From the NCBI GenBank assembly GCA_964641125.1, contig CAZXMO010000043.1, positions 1 to 30,605 of the forward strand: a DNA stretch of 30,605 bases, in the 5' to 3' direction. Under the pieces are notes generated by a model, which was not told the DNA's origin, searched no databases, and saw nothing but the letters and a program-made list of their open reading frames with translations. Numbering within the stretch: position 1 is the stretch's first letter; every line of letters starts with the position of its first letter. The stretch is from JBKHAJ01 sp964641125. Lineage in GTDB: Bacteria; Spirochaetota; Spirochaetia; SPDA01; CAZSGZ01. Positions 7,956-16,026 of this stretch are shown piece by piece. Made by a program: the position numbers and the translations under genes.

Positions 7956-9463
7956 CCCGGTGCCCCGGGTTCGGAGGTCAGCCGCATAATACGATTGATC
8001 CTGTCGAGGGGGGACTCGTATTTCTGAAAATAAAATTCAACCCGATGTTTTTTCTCGGTATAGGCGGTGATACGCCGGTTCAGGCAATTTTCGATTCGGT
8101 CGTCTTCCGTAGGAAAGAACTCTTCCTTGCATAAGGTGAATACGTAGGAGTCCCCCTCTTTAGAGAGCTCTCCGATGCACCGTGGAAAAGGATAAAGAAA
8201 GATGAGAAACCGGGAGCCGTTACCCCCGACGCAGTAGGTGTGGCTCTCCTGAACCGGATGGACGTTGCGTTGTCCTATTTCCCGGGTCTGGTTGACGACC
8301 ACCAGCTCGATCTCCGCGGCGGTGTCTCCCCGTTCTCCGGTGTGACGGTCATAGACGGTTTTGACCCCCGCCGACGGCGCCCACGAGCCTCCCTCGATAA
8401 TATTTCTGAGCTTGATGACCAGGAAGGTAATTCCCCCCGCTCCGATGAGTCCGATGACCACATAGAGGAAGATCATAAGGACCCTGCCTCGATTCCTGAG
8501 TATTCCCTCCTCCACATCCACGGTAACTTTCAGGGTTTCCGGAGAGAAGCGGTTACCGTTGGAGAATTCCGGCTCGATTTCGAGGCTCCGCCGGCCGCCG
8601 GGGATACTGTCGGGCAGACGTACGCGGGCCTTTAGCCGTTCGGTGCTCTCGGGCTCGAGAATGGCATCGGGGGAGTTGACCAGGACATCCTCGCCGTTTA
8701 CGAGGAGGGACCGGAGCTTGATGTAGATCTTCTCGTCCCTATAGTTGGTCACCTCGAGGGAAATCTCGCCGTTTCTATTTATCGTTTCTATATCTCCCGG
8801 AACAGCAACCCGGGGATGTCCCAGGGCCTTGTTAGCTATGTCATCCTCCACGGTTTCTGGGTAATCCACCTGGGAAACCGCGAGGTTCTCGGAGAGGGTA
8901 TCCAAGAGGTTAGTCTTGTCCCCTTGCCGTTCATCCGGAAGGGCCATGATACGTACATCCCATCCGCGGGAACGAATCCGCTCGGTTGTCTTTGCAAGCT
9001 CTTCTTTGACTTCATCTTCCGGGCGGTTGAAGGGACTCCCCGGGGGCGGATCGTGAATTCCGTCGGTCAGCACGAGAATTACCTTTTCTCGGCCGCTCGG
9101 AAGGTCCGCGGTGTAGTGGAAAAGATACTTCAGCGCGGAGATAAAATCTGTGTATTTGCCGAGAGGCTGAAGGAGAAGGAGATACGTCACGATCTCCTCC
9201 GCCTGGTCCCCGGCTTCGATTTTTTGAGATACCTCGATCTTCGGTGAATCGGCGAAGGTTATGAGATGGAAGTAGTCTCCCATGCGGAGATGATTGGTCA
9301 GGGTATCCTGTATGAGATGCCCGACCAGGTCGTCGAAGATAGGAAATACGCTTTCGGAGATGTCCAGCAGCACGATCATATCGAGCTGCTGAGCGTTCGC
9401 CGCGGGCAGCGCGAGCACCACCAGGAGGAGGATTATGGCTGCAAGCGGCTTGACTCCGCCCAT
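7952..9463 (-). CDS. Exported von Willebrand factor A domain protein with one TM anchor
   Basis: 503 residues. A signal peptide (about 1-24, ending PAANA) is followed by a VWA domain with an intact metal-ion-dependent adhesion site: DISES (Asp34, Ser36, Ser38), Thr105 (KYTDF) and Asp134 (VLTDG). Residues about 215-315 look like a beta-sandwich (PRVAVPGDIETINRNGEISLEV...), then a single TM at about 328-350 and a cytoplasmic C-terminal domain of about 150 residues. VWA domains bind protein partners through the metal; no partner is identifiable. The ATG shares one base with the greA stop (TAATG on the minus strand), so translation is probably coupled to that gene. It is the last gene of its operon and converges on the HEAT gene with overlapping stops. 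Confidence 0.82.
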   Translation of the reverse strand: MGGVKPLAAIILLLVVLALPAANAQQLDMIVLLDISESVFPIFDDLVGHLIQDTLTNHLRMGDYFHLITFADSPKIEVSQKIEAGDQAEEIVTYLLLLQPLGKYTDFISALKYLFHYTADLPSGREKVILVLTDGIHDPPPGSPFNRPEDEVKEELAKTTERIRSRGWDVRIMALPDERQGDKTNLLDTLSENLAVSQVDYPETVEDDIANKALGHPRVAVPGDIETINRNGEISLEVTNYRDEKIYIKLRSLLVNGEDVLVNSPDAILEPESTERLKARVRLPDSIPGGRRSLEIEPEFSNGNRFSPETLKVTVDVEEGILRNRGRVLMIFLYVVIGLIGAGGITFLVIKLRNIIEGGSWAPSAGVKTVYDRHTGERGDTAAEIELVVVNQTREIGQRNVHPVQESHTYCVGGNGSRFLIFLYPFPRCIGELSKEGDSYVFTLCKEEFFPTEDDRIENCLNRRITAYTEKKHRVEFYFQKYESPLDRINRIMRLTSEPGAPG

Positions 9464-12150
9464 TAAATATCGACCGCCTCGATTTCCTCGACGGTATAGT
9501 CGTATTCACGCTCGTTTATCTTGAACTTAAGGGTGTCGCCCACTTTGTGATGCATGAGAGCCGTCCCGAGGGGAGACAGGTAGGAGATGATATTCTTGTT
9601 CGGTTCCGATTCCCAAGGGCCGAGAATGGTAAACTCGTCCGGCTTACCGTCGGTATTATCGGTAAGCTTCACCTTGGTCCCGAACCCCACCGACTGCGTC
9701 TTGATGTCTTCCGCATTGAAGACATGAGCCTTCTCGAGGTCTTCCTTGAGCTTTGCCGCCGCGTTATTGAGCATCTCCTGCTTCTCCTTAGCGGCCTTGT
9801 ATTCCGCGTTTTCCCGAAGGTCGCCGAGCTCCATGGCGGATCCTATCTCCTTGGAATTCTGCGGTACCTCTACTTCGAGGAGATGATGTAATTCCTTCTG
9901 TTTCAACTCGTAGCTCTTGATGGTTACCAGAAGGCCTCGAGATGCGACCTCCCTTTCGGGCTCGCCGTAAAACTTGAAATCGGGAAATTTCTTGATGATT
10001 TCGTTCCTCAGCTCGAGCTTCAAGGAGGGATCCAGATCCTTGACGTCGTTTACCAGGGTAAAGATACGGCTGATCGAATCCTGGCTTGTCCGCATAAGAA
10101 AATCTTTGAGCCTGCCGTCCTTGAATAGGTAGGTCTGAATCTGCTTGTTCAGCTTCCGGTTGAGGCTCACGTCTCTCCGGTTGCTGATCTCCCTGAAAGA
10201 AATATCGAGGAGATGGATCATTCCGATAAGAATTTTTTCGTATTCTACGCCGTACTTCTCATTCCAGGTCTTTTCGTTTATGCTCCGCGCCAGCCATATA
10301 AAGGGCTCCCGGTAATCACGGTAGTTGTCCACGATGTTGCGGAACATATCCCGGACCAGTTCCTTCCTGCCGGATTCCAAGAGCTCATCGATGATGTATC
10401 GGTTAAGATAATTGGGAAAGAGCTTGACGTACAGCTCGGGCCAGTCTTCCCTCTGCTGCTGGAGCTTCTGGAGGAACTTCTTCTTGATATCGGAATCTTC
10501 GATCTTCTGAAAGATCTCCTCGACATTCTCCATTTCCGCGAGGATATCTTCGAAGGTGATATCCAGACCCGGGTCGAGATACGGATGTTCCTTGATTAAA
10601 TCCTCGATAAACAGATAGCACGATACGATTGTCTCATTTACGTTGTTGTAGCTCTTGAGCTGGGTAGCGAAATAATCGAACATCTCCGCGAAGTATTCGC
10701 TGTCCCTCGAGGCGTTCTCGTCGCTTATGAAGTCCTGGATCACTTGAAGCCTCTGGAAGAACCCCTTTTCAGCCTTGAAGGAATTGAACAGCTTCTCCTC
10801 GAGGGTGATAGGATTCTCCCGGACGGTGAATACATCCCGTTTATCGGGCATGTTCCCGAAATTAGGATCGTTCTTGAGGATTTTCCTCGCCTGAGTACTC
10901 CAGCTCGACCATTCACCCTGGCTCAGAATGTTCGGCACCAGCTCCGTCTTGATCTTCTTCATATCCGCGGCGTTGTCGAAACTCTTAATAACCGTCCTCA
11001 AAGCCCAAGAGGGGTCCTCCTTGACCGATTTTTTGAGCTCTTCCTTCGCCTTGATAACCTTGAGGACCCAGATGTGATCCTTCGCGAGGGTATTGAGGGC
11101 GTTTACCGCCATCTTGAGCGACATGCTGTGGCCGCGCTTGCGGGCGAAGTCTATGGTAATCTCGTCCGCCTCTATGTTCCGGATGAGCCCGATACCCCAA
11201 GACCGGTGGCAGACAAAGTTTCCGGCGTCGAAGGCGATGTGCTTCTCGAAATCGGCGATGGCGTCGTGAACATTCCGCCAGCTCTGCCCGAGGTTAGAGA
11301 GCTTTAAGTACTCGTCCAGATGACTGTGGTCTTTATATTTGCCTTTGTAACACTCGATAATCTCGGTTCGGGCCCAGGAGTTTTTGGGGTCGTATTCGAG
11401 GATCCGCTTCAATATTTCTATGGCCTTATCCCACAGCTCGTTTTCCTTGAAATGGGCGTAGAGCTCTTCCAAGAGCTGAGCGGCCCTTTCGGGGCTGATG
11501 GTCTTCTGGATCTTGCTGTCGACATGAAAGAAGAAGTCGGTTTCTTCCGGTGTGTACTCGAGAAGCTTCATCCATATCTCTTTGACATTCGAAAAGAGTT
11601 TCTTGTTTATGTACCGGTAGATGGCCTTTTTAAAATAGTCCACCGCCTCTTCAATATTTCCTTCCGCCTCTTTCTTTTCACCCAAGAGTCTTACGATATC
11701 CGCCTCGTCGTAATCGACTTTGATCAGCCGCTCCCAAATCTCGTACTTCTTTTCGTCCTCGTTTTCGTTTTCATAGCATTCCGCGAGAGTTTTGAGAGCG
11801 TACTTGTTCTCTCCGAACTGGAGTATCCTCTCGCACAGATATTCGACTATGTTCCATTTGTGATTATCCGAAAAGATCTGGATAAGCATGATCAAATTGG
11901 TATCGTCGATGAGCCTGCGTTTTAAGGAAATAATTCCCGAAATGTAGAGAGCGATTATGCTGTTCTTGGTGTGCTGCAGGTGCTCGTCGCACAGCTGCTT
12001 TATCTCGGATTCCGTTTCTTCGTCCACGGTTTCTTCGATAAGGGAGTCGAGTTCCTTGAAGTTATTGATAGTGTAGCTGTTTAAGGTAGCACGCGTCCAT
12101 TTTTCTTCATTGAGCAACTCGTTAATAACCCGTATCTTCTTTTCAGACAT
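9463..12150 (-). CDS. greA: Giant transcription elongation factor GreA (TPR/helical N-terminus fused to GreA)
   Basis: 895 residues against about 158 for ordinary GreA. The C-terminal ~160 residues are a full GreA: a coiled-coil hairpin with the tip motif GDLRENAEYKAAKE, where Asp777 and Glu780 correspond to the catalytic acids that promote RNA cleavage by backtracked RNA polymerase, followed by the FKBP-like domain (LGPWESEP, ISYLSPLGTALMHHKVGD). Residues 1 to about 730 are mostly helical with TPR-like units (about 90-290). A short beta-rich element near 315-360 (HRSWGIGLIRNIEADEITID) resembles a CarD/Tudor-like module. From family knowledge, Chlamydiae and spirochaetes carry enlarged GreA proteins of this kind. 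The role of the N-terminal part is unknown. It follows the TPR gene by 22 bases with AGGAG before its ATG. Confidence 0.9.
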   Translation of the reverse strand: MSEKKIRVINELLNEEKWTRATLNSYTINNFKELDSLIEETVDEETESEIKQLCDEHLQHTKNSIIALYISGIISLKRRLIDDTNLIMLIQIFSDNHKWNIVEYLCERILQFGENKYALKTLAECYENENEDEKKYEIWERLIKVDYDEADIVRLLGEKKEAEGNIEEAVDYFKKAIYRYINKKLFSNVKEIWMKLLEYTPEETDFFFHVDSKIQKTISPERAAQLLEELYAHFKENELWDKAIEILKRILEYDPKNSWARTEIIECYKGKYKDHSHLDEYLKLSNLGQSWRNVHDAIADFEKHIAFDAGNFVCHRSWGIGLIRNIEADEITIDFARKRGHSMSLKMAVNALNTLAKDHIWVLKVIKAKEELKKSVKEDPSWALRTVIKSFDNAADMKKIKTELVPNILSQGEWSSWSTQARKILKNDPNFGNMPDKRDVFTVRENPITLEEKLFNSFKAEKGFFQRLQVIQDFISDENASRDSEYFAEMFDYFATQLKSYNNVNETIVSCYLFIEDLIKEHPYLDPGLDITFEDILAEMENVEEIFQKIEDSDIKKKFLQKLQQQREDWPELYVKLFPNYLNRYIIDELLESGRKELVRDMFRNIVDNYRDYREPFIWLARSINEKTWNEKYGVEYEKILIGMIHLLDISFREISNRRDVSLNRKLNKQIQTYLFKDGRLKDFLMRTSQDSISRIFTLVNDVKDLDPSLKLELRNEIIKKFPDFKFYGEPEREVASRGLLVTIKSYELKQKELHHLLEVEVPQNSKEIGSAMELGDLRENAEYKAAKEKQEMLNNAAAKLKEDLEKAHVFNAEDIKTQSVGFGTKVKLTDNTDGKPDEFTILGPWESEPNKNIISYLSPLGTALMHHKVGDTLKFKINEREYDYTVEEIEAVDI

Positions 12151-12172
12151 CTACAACTCCTGATGATTATTC

Positions 12173-13117
12173 TTATTTTACATATTTCTCGTAAATTATA
12201 GGATCGAGTTCTTTCAACTGAGCAAGAACCCCTTCTATTTTATTTCGTTCGGCCTTCGCCGCGATATAATGATCGATCAACCAAAAGTAGTGATTGATCA
12301 GCTTCGGTACCAAGGCCTGATCCCCTTCCTCGCCGTACTCTTTCTCCACCTGATAAACGGCCTGCCTGAGCTTGCCGAATTCGAGAGGCTTGAGCTCGCG
12401 CTTGATGCTCAAGACTCCCAAGAGGTTGCCGTATACGGGCAGCCACCTCTCAAGATCGGGGGATTCGTATCCCATATCCCGGACCTTGGCGACGAGCCTG
12501 CAAATCAAGAGTGATTCCAGCCGCTTCAGATCGATCTTTTCGGGCCCGAGGAAAAAAGCCTCCCGAAAAAATATTTTCGCGGCCCGAACCTCATTGATCA
12601 GAGCGTACGAATCGGCGAGCTCGGCGAGAATTCCAGGATCATCCGTAGATTGACGATTCGCGGCCTCGAAAAACTCGGCGGCGTGGGCGTAATCCCCCAT
12701 CCTTTTGTGAGCATGACCGATATCGACTAAGAGCTCGACGTCGTGCTTCCCCCTCTGCTCGAGCTGCCTTTTCAGGTGGACTAGGGCGGTACCGAAAACC
12801 CATTGCTTTATCGGATAGATACCACCCTCGTAAACCTTTTTGAGCCGATCGACAAAATCGACGAAACGGTCCCACTGCTCGAAGAGATACTTACTCTTCT
12901 TCTCGTCTTCATGTATCTTTTCGAGCTTTGCCGTCCGCTCCTTCCAAAAGTTCGCACATTTCAACGCGGAAACGACCTCATCCCGGTCGAAGTCCACAGC
13001 CAGTGCCTCGGAAAGAACGTTTCCGGCCTCGACGAACTTGCCGCACCTGAACAAATCGTATGCGTTTTTGATCTTCGGCGCTACTCTATCATCAACCCTC
13101 GTCGTTTCATCGTTCAT
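12173..13117 (-). CDS. TPR-containing protein, first gene of the greA operon
   Basis: 314 residues, no signal peptide or TM, probably cytoplasmic. TPR-like helical pairs are recognisable, for example ELLVDIGHAHKRMGDYAHAAEFFEAANRQ (landmarks GHAHKRMGDYAHAAEFF) and ILAELADSYALINEVRAAKIFFREAF. The rest is charged and helical. I do not recognise a specific family function. It sits directly upstream of the giant GreA, whose N-terminus is also TPR-rich, so the two could work together on RNA polymerase or translation; that is inference. The gene has a near-consensus promoter at 13145-13172 giving an AT-rich leader of about 20 nt with no visible Shine-Dalgarno motif. Confidence 0.8.
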   Translation of the reverse strand: MNDETTRVDDRVAPKIKNAYDLFRCGKFVEAGNVLSEALAVDFDRDEVVSALKCANFWKERTAKLEKIHEDEKKSKYLFEQWDRFVDFVDRLKKVYEGGIYPIKQWVFGTALVHLKRQLEQRGKHDVELLVDIGHAHKRMGDYAHAAEFFEAANRQSTDDPGILAELADSYALINEVRAAKIFFREAFFLGPEKIDLKRLESLLICRLVAKVRDMGYESPDLERWLPVYGNLLGVLSIKRELKPLEFGKLRQAVYQVEKEYGEEGDQALVPKLINHYFWLIDHYIAAKAERNKIEGVLAQLKELDPIIYEKYVK

Positions 13118-13123
13118 AATGTA

Positions 13124-13152
13124 TTGAAATATATATTCAGGTTCATTATATC
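13124..13152 (+). promoter_or_regulatory. Sigma-70-type promoter for rpe, overlapping the divergent promoter
   Basis: + strand: -35 TTGAAA (13124-13129), 17-base spacer, -10 TATATC (13147-13152). Predicted start near 13159, leaving about 60 nt of leader before ATG 13222. The -10 boxes of this and the opposing promoter overlap (13147-13150), so both can hardly be occupied at once. Confidence 0.6.
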
Positions 13153-13160
13153 ATCCTGAA
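13136..13160. promoter_or_regulatory. Inverted repeat lying on the divergent promoters (operator candidate)
   Basis: TTCAGG (13136-13141) and CCTGAA (13155-13160) are separated by 13 bases. The alternative register GGTTCA (13140-13145)/TGAACC (13157-13162) also pairs. It spans the -10 boxes of both divergent promoters, where a dimeric repressor would block both. No regulator is identified. Confidence 0.4.
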
Positions 13161-13172
13161 CCGATTAGTCAA
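13145..13172 (-). promoter_or_regulatory. Sigma-70-type promoter of the TPR-greA-VWA operon
   Basis: On the minus strand: -35 TTGACT (13172-13167), 16-base spacer, -10 TATAAT (13150-13145). The -10 box is perfect. Predicted transcription start near 13138-13139, about 20 nt before the ATG at 13117. It overlaps the rpe promoter on the other strand. Confidence 0.75.
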
Positions 13173-13221
13173 TCTTACCCCTCAATTGCTTTTACTTCGA
13201 AAAAGTGATACACCTACAAGT

Positions 13222-13914
13222 ATGGAGCACTCGAACGCCCCTCTACTTGCGCCTTCCATCCTTTCCGCGGATTTCGCCGAAATAGGGAAGGCCGTGGATC
13301 TCATCGAAGAATCCCCGGGCTCGTGGGTGCACATGGATGTTATGGACGGCGATTTTGTTCCTAACATCACCTTCGGTCACAAGATGCTCGCCGATGTGAG
13401 GAAGAGAACATCTTTACCCCTGGATGTGCACCTCATGGTCTCTCATCCGGATACGCAAATCCATAATTTCTGTGACGCCGGCGCCGACAGCCTCACTTTC
13501 CACATCGAGGCGGCCGTTCACACCCACCGTATCGTTCAGCAGATACGTGAAAAGGGAGTAAAACCGGGAATTTCGCTTGTTCCGTCCACACCTGTCTCTC
13601 ATCTAAAGGAAATTCTTCCCTTTATCGATTCGGTACTCGTCATGTCGGTTAATCCCGGATTCGGGGGGCAGAGCATCATACGTGAATGTCTGGATAAAGT
13701 TCGGGAGTTGGTAGGAATCCGGAAGGAGAGGGGACTCTCTTTTCTCATTTCCGTGGACGGCGGCATCAACCGAGACACTTCGTCCGCGGTAATCGACGCT
13801 GGAGCCGACGTCCTCGTTTGCGGTTCGGCCTTTTTCGGGGCCGATAATCCCTTGAAAGAAGCCGAGCTCATTCTCTCCGGATCCGGAGACATAAGACAGG
13901 CACAAAATGATTGA
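13222..13914 (+). CDS. rpe: Ribulose-phosphate 3-epimerase
   Basis: Interconverts ribulose 5-phosphate and xylulose 5-phosphate in the pentose phosphate pathway; cytoplasmic TIM barrel. 230 residues. Family blocks are all present: APSILSADF at the N-terminus, VHMDVMDGDFVPNITFG (metal and substrate residues), LPLDVHLMVSHPD, VNPGFGGQSII and the phosphate-binding SVDGGINRDT. ATG 13222 gives a normal short N-terminus before APSILSADF; an in-frame TTG at 13186 would add 12 residues and is less likely. Neither start has a clear Shine-Dalgarno motif. It is the first gene after the divergent promoter; the next gene begins 44 bases after its stop. Confidence 0.95.
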   Translation: MEHSNAPLLAPSILSADFAEIGKAVDLIEESPGSWVHMDVMDGDFVPNITFGHKMLADVRKRTSLPLDVHLMVSHPDTQIHNFCDAGADSLTFHIEAAVHTHRIVQQIREKGVKPGISLVPSTPVSHLKEILPFIDSVLVMSVNPGFGGQSIIRECLDKVRELVGIRKERGLSFLISVDGGINRDTSSAVIDAGADVLVCGSAFFGADNPLKEAELILSGSGDIRQAQND

Positions 13915-13958
13915 GTTTCCGGTTAAAATCGTCGAAAATTAGTTCGGGGGAATTTGTT

Positions 13959-14936
13959 TTGAAAACACATCGAACTATACGATTTCTCGTTTTTATCGTT
14001 ATCGTGACGTCGCTTTCCGTCACTGCCTTCGCCCAAAGGAGAACTGCGAGCGATTTCGAAGCGGGGCTCGAGCGTTTCTCGAGGGGCGACTACACCGGGG
14101 CTCTCTCTTATTTCAAGGAGGCCCTTGTAGATGAAGCCGGAGGGGTCTCCCGGGGAAACGCGTACTTTTGGCTGGCCAAGACTCATTTAGCCCTGGGGAA
14201 CCTCGCCGACGCTGAAAAGAATCTGGAGTACTTCCTAGTCAATTTCGAGACCAACGAGAACTTCGGTGAAGCCCTCTATCAGAAGGGGAGGCTCCTCTAT
14301 CTGCAGAAGGAGTATGAAAACGCCCTGCAGGTCCTCTACGGCTTTATCGAGCGGTTTCCGGATAATCCCTATACGGCCAATGCCTATTATTGGGCGGGAG
14401 AATCACTGTACGCCCTCGGCCATCTGGATAAAGCGGAACGTTTATTCAAACACGTCGTGACGGAATATCCCGGCAGCTTCAAAATCGAGGCCTCCAAATA
14501 CAAACTCGATGTAATCGGACTGAAGCGGCGGGAGGGGGAGCTTCTCAAATTCCTCAAATGGAGCCACGAGGAATCCCTCGAAATCTTGGAGAAGTTTCAA
14601 ATCAGGGAAAAGACCTACGAACAGGCCTTAGCCGCTTATCAGAAGAAGCTTTCCCGCTATGAAGAAGAGGGAACGGCCCGGACCATCGAAGAGCTGACCA
14701 TAGAGCTGAGGGAGACCGAAGCACAGGTAAGCGAACTGCGGAAGAAAAACGCTCGACTCGAAGAGCAGCTCATGGAGCTCCAAGCCCGGCCATCGGCTCT
14801 CACGGACACCGACGAACCCCGAAAACCCGCCGCTGGAGAGACGGCGGAAAAAATGGAGCTCCTAGAACTGAAGGAACAAGCCCTCGCGCTCAAGGAGTAT
14901 TATCTCGAATGGCTCCTGTCAAACGCGGAGGAATAA
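13959..14936 (+). CDS. Exported TPR / coiled-coil protein (YbgF/CpoB- or BamD-like layout)
   Basis: 325 residues from a TTG start at 13959, chosen because it begins a good signal peptide (KTHRTIRFLVFIVIVTSLSV, cleavage after AFA near residue 25-26) and has CGGGGGAA upstream. An in-frame TTG at 13911 overlaps the rpe stop and would add a 16-residue tail before the signal. The mature part has TPRs: GNAYFWLAKTHLALGNLADAEK, ALYQKGRLLYLQKEYENAL, and NPYTANAYYWAGESLYALGHL with KAERLFKHVVTEYPGSF. The last of these is the wording typical of periplasmic YbgF/BamD-type repeats. Residues about 215-290 form a coiled coil rich in E, K and L. Likely a periplasmic envelope scaffold; exact role unknown. It is 4 bases from the next gene. 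Confidence 0.8.
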   Translation: MKTHRTIRFLVFIVIVTSLSVTAFAQRRTASDFEAGLERFSRGDYTGALSYFKEALVDEAGGVSRGNAYFWLAKTHLALGNLADAEKNLEYFLVNFETNENFGEALYQKGRLLYLQKEYENALQVLYGFIERFPDNPYTANAYYWAGESLYALGHLDKAERLFKHVVTEYPGSFKIEASKYKLDVIGLKRREGELLKFLKWSHEESLEILEKFQIREKTYEQALAAYQKKLSRYEEEGTARTIEELTIELRETEAQVSELRKKNARLEEQLMELQARPSALTDTDEPRKPAAGETAEKMELLELKEQALALKEYYLEWLLSNAEE

Positions 14937-14940
14937 CTCT

Positions 14941-16014
14941 ATGATCAAACGTTTTATCCTATTTTCTTTTATTATTTTCCTCGCCGCATCGGCTATCGTC
15001 TCCGCTCTCGACATCAAGGAAGGTCGTATAAAGCTCGTCCTCCACGAACGGACCGGGCGTTTCAGCGCCTATTATCTTACCGACCTCTCCAAGGGAATCT
15101 ATAAGCCCTTCATGCTGGCCGATGACCCCAGGACAACCTATATGAGCTTTGTAATCGCGGACAAGGTGTATCAGATGGGAGAAAGCTCGGGATTCAAACA
15201 GACCATCGAGAGCACACCTTCGGGAGCAAAATTCGTCTGGAGATCTTCCTTCGCCGAGGTGACCGAGGAGTTCTCCTTTCTCCGATCAGCTTCATCCCCC
15301 GTGTCCGACGGTTTCAAGATAACCATCACGATAAAAAATATTTCAGAACGAAGCTACTCCACCCGGACGAGGTACCTGTTCGACACCTATCTTGGTGAAA
15401 AGTCCGGCATCCACTTTACCACCGAGACTATCGACAGGGTGAGCGGCGAAACGGTCTTTTCCCAATATGCCATGCCCGAATACATTCTCTCGCCCGCGGG
15501 TGAAAAAAATGAGAACGGTTTTTCAGGACTCCAGATAATGCTCAAAGCTGAGGGGATCGACACCCCCGAGCGAACCCTCCTTGCGAATTGGAAGCGTCTC
15601 AACGACACCGTGTACGATTACGATGTGAAAACCTCGAGTAATTTCAACCTCCTTCCCTATTCGGTCAACGACAGCGCCGTTTGCCTCTACTACGGAGGTC
15701 GGACACTCCAGCGGAACCAGGAGAGAAAGATAGTTATAGCGATGGGGAACTACAAAGAAAAAGGATTTACCGCCGAAACCGAGGGAATGAGAAGCGAGAT
15801 CGAAGCGGTTTTCGACAAGACCCTTAAATCCACATCGGAGATAAGCGACCCCGATTTAACCGTCCAGACCGATCTCCTTACCGTAACCGATCTTTTAGAC
15901 AAGATCGACAAGGGATTGAGTGAACAGATACAGATAAGCGAGAATGAGATCGAGCTCATGAAACAGATCATCGAAGAATTGAATAAACGGAAATTCCGTT
16001 ATGATTCCGAATAG
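14941..16014 (+). CDS. Exported protein of unknown function
   Basis: 357 residues. The N-terminal hydrophobic segment (MIKRFILFSFIIFLAASAIV..., cleavage after VSA near residue 22) marks it as exported. The mature region is largely beta-strand-like, with alternating hydrophobic residues (KFVWRSSFAEVTEEFSFLRS, GFKITITIKNISERSYSTR). It ends in a charged helical tail (about 300-357) that may form a coiled coil. I do not recognise the family; I suspect a spirochaete-restricted periplasmic protein. It sits between two TPR envelope proteins, 4 bases after one and 12 before the other, so the three are probably made together and may form a complex. Confidence 0.78.
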   Translation: MIKRFILFSFIIFLAASAIVSALDIKEGRIKLVLHERTGRFSAYYLTDLSKGIYKPFMLADDPRTTYMSFVIADKVYQMGESSGFKQTIESTPSGAKFVWRSSFAEVTEEFSFLRSASSPVSDGFKITITIKNISERSYSTRTRYLFDTYLGEKSGIHFTTETIDRVSGETVFSQYAMPEYILSPAGEKNENGFSGLQIMLKAEGIDTPERTLLANWKRLNDTVYDYDVKTSSNFNLLPYSVNDSAVCLYYGGRTLQRNQERKIVIAMGNYKEKGFTAETEGMRSEIEAVFDKTLKSTSEISDPDLTVQTDLLTVTDLLDKIDKGLSEQIQISENEIELMKQIIEELNKRKFRYDSE

Positions 16015-16026
16015 CGGGCGCCTTGT

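Noticed and set aside
7956..7969. Bidirectional intrinsic terminator between the HEAT and VWA genes
   Set aside because: Only a 5-bp GC stem with no following T-run on either strand.
13186..13221. TTG 13186 as the rpe start
   Set aside because: It adds 12 residues not seen before the conserved APSILSADF block and has no ribosome-binding site; ATG 13222 fits the family better.
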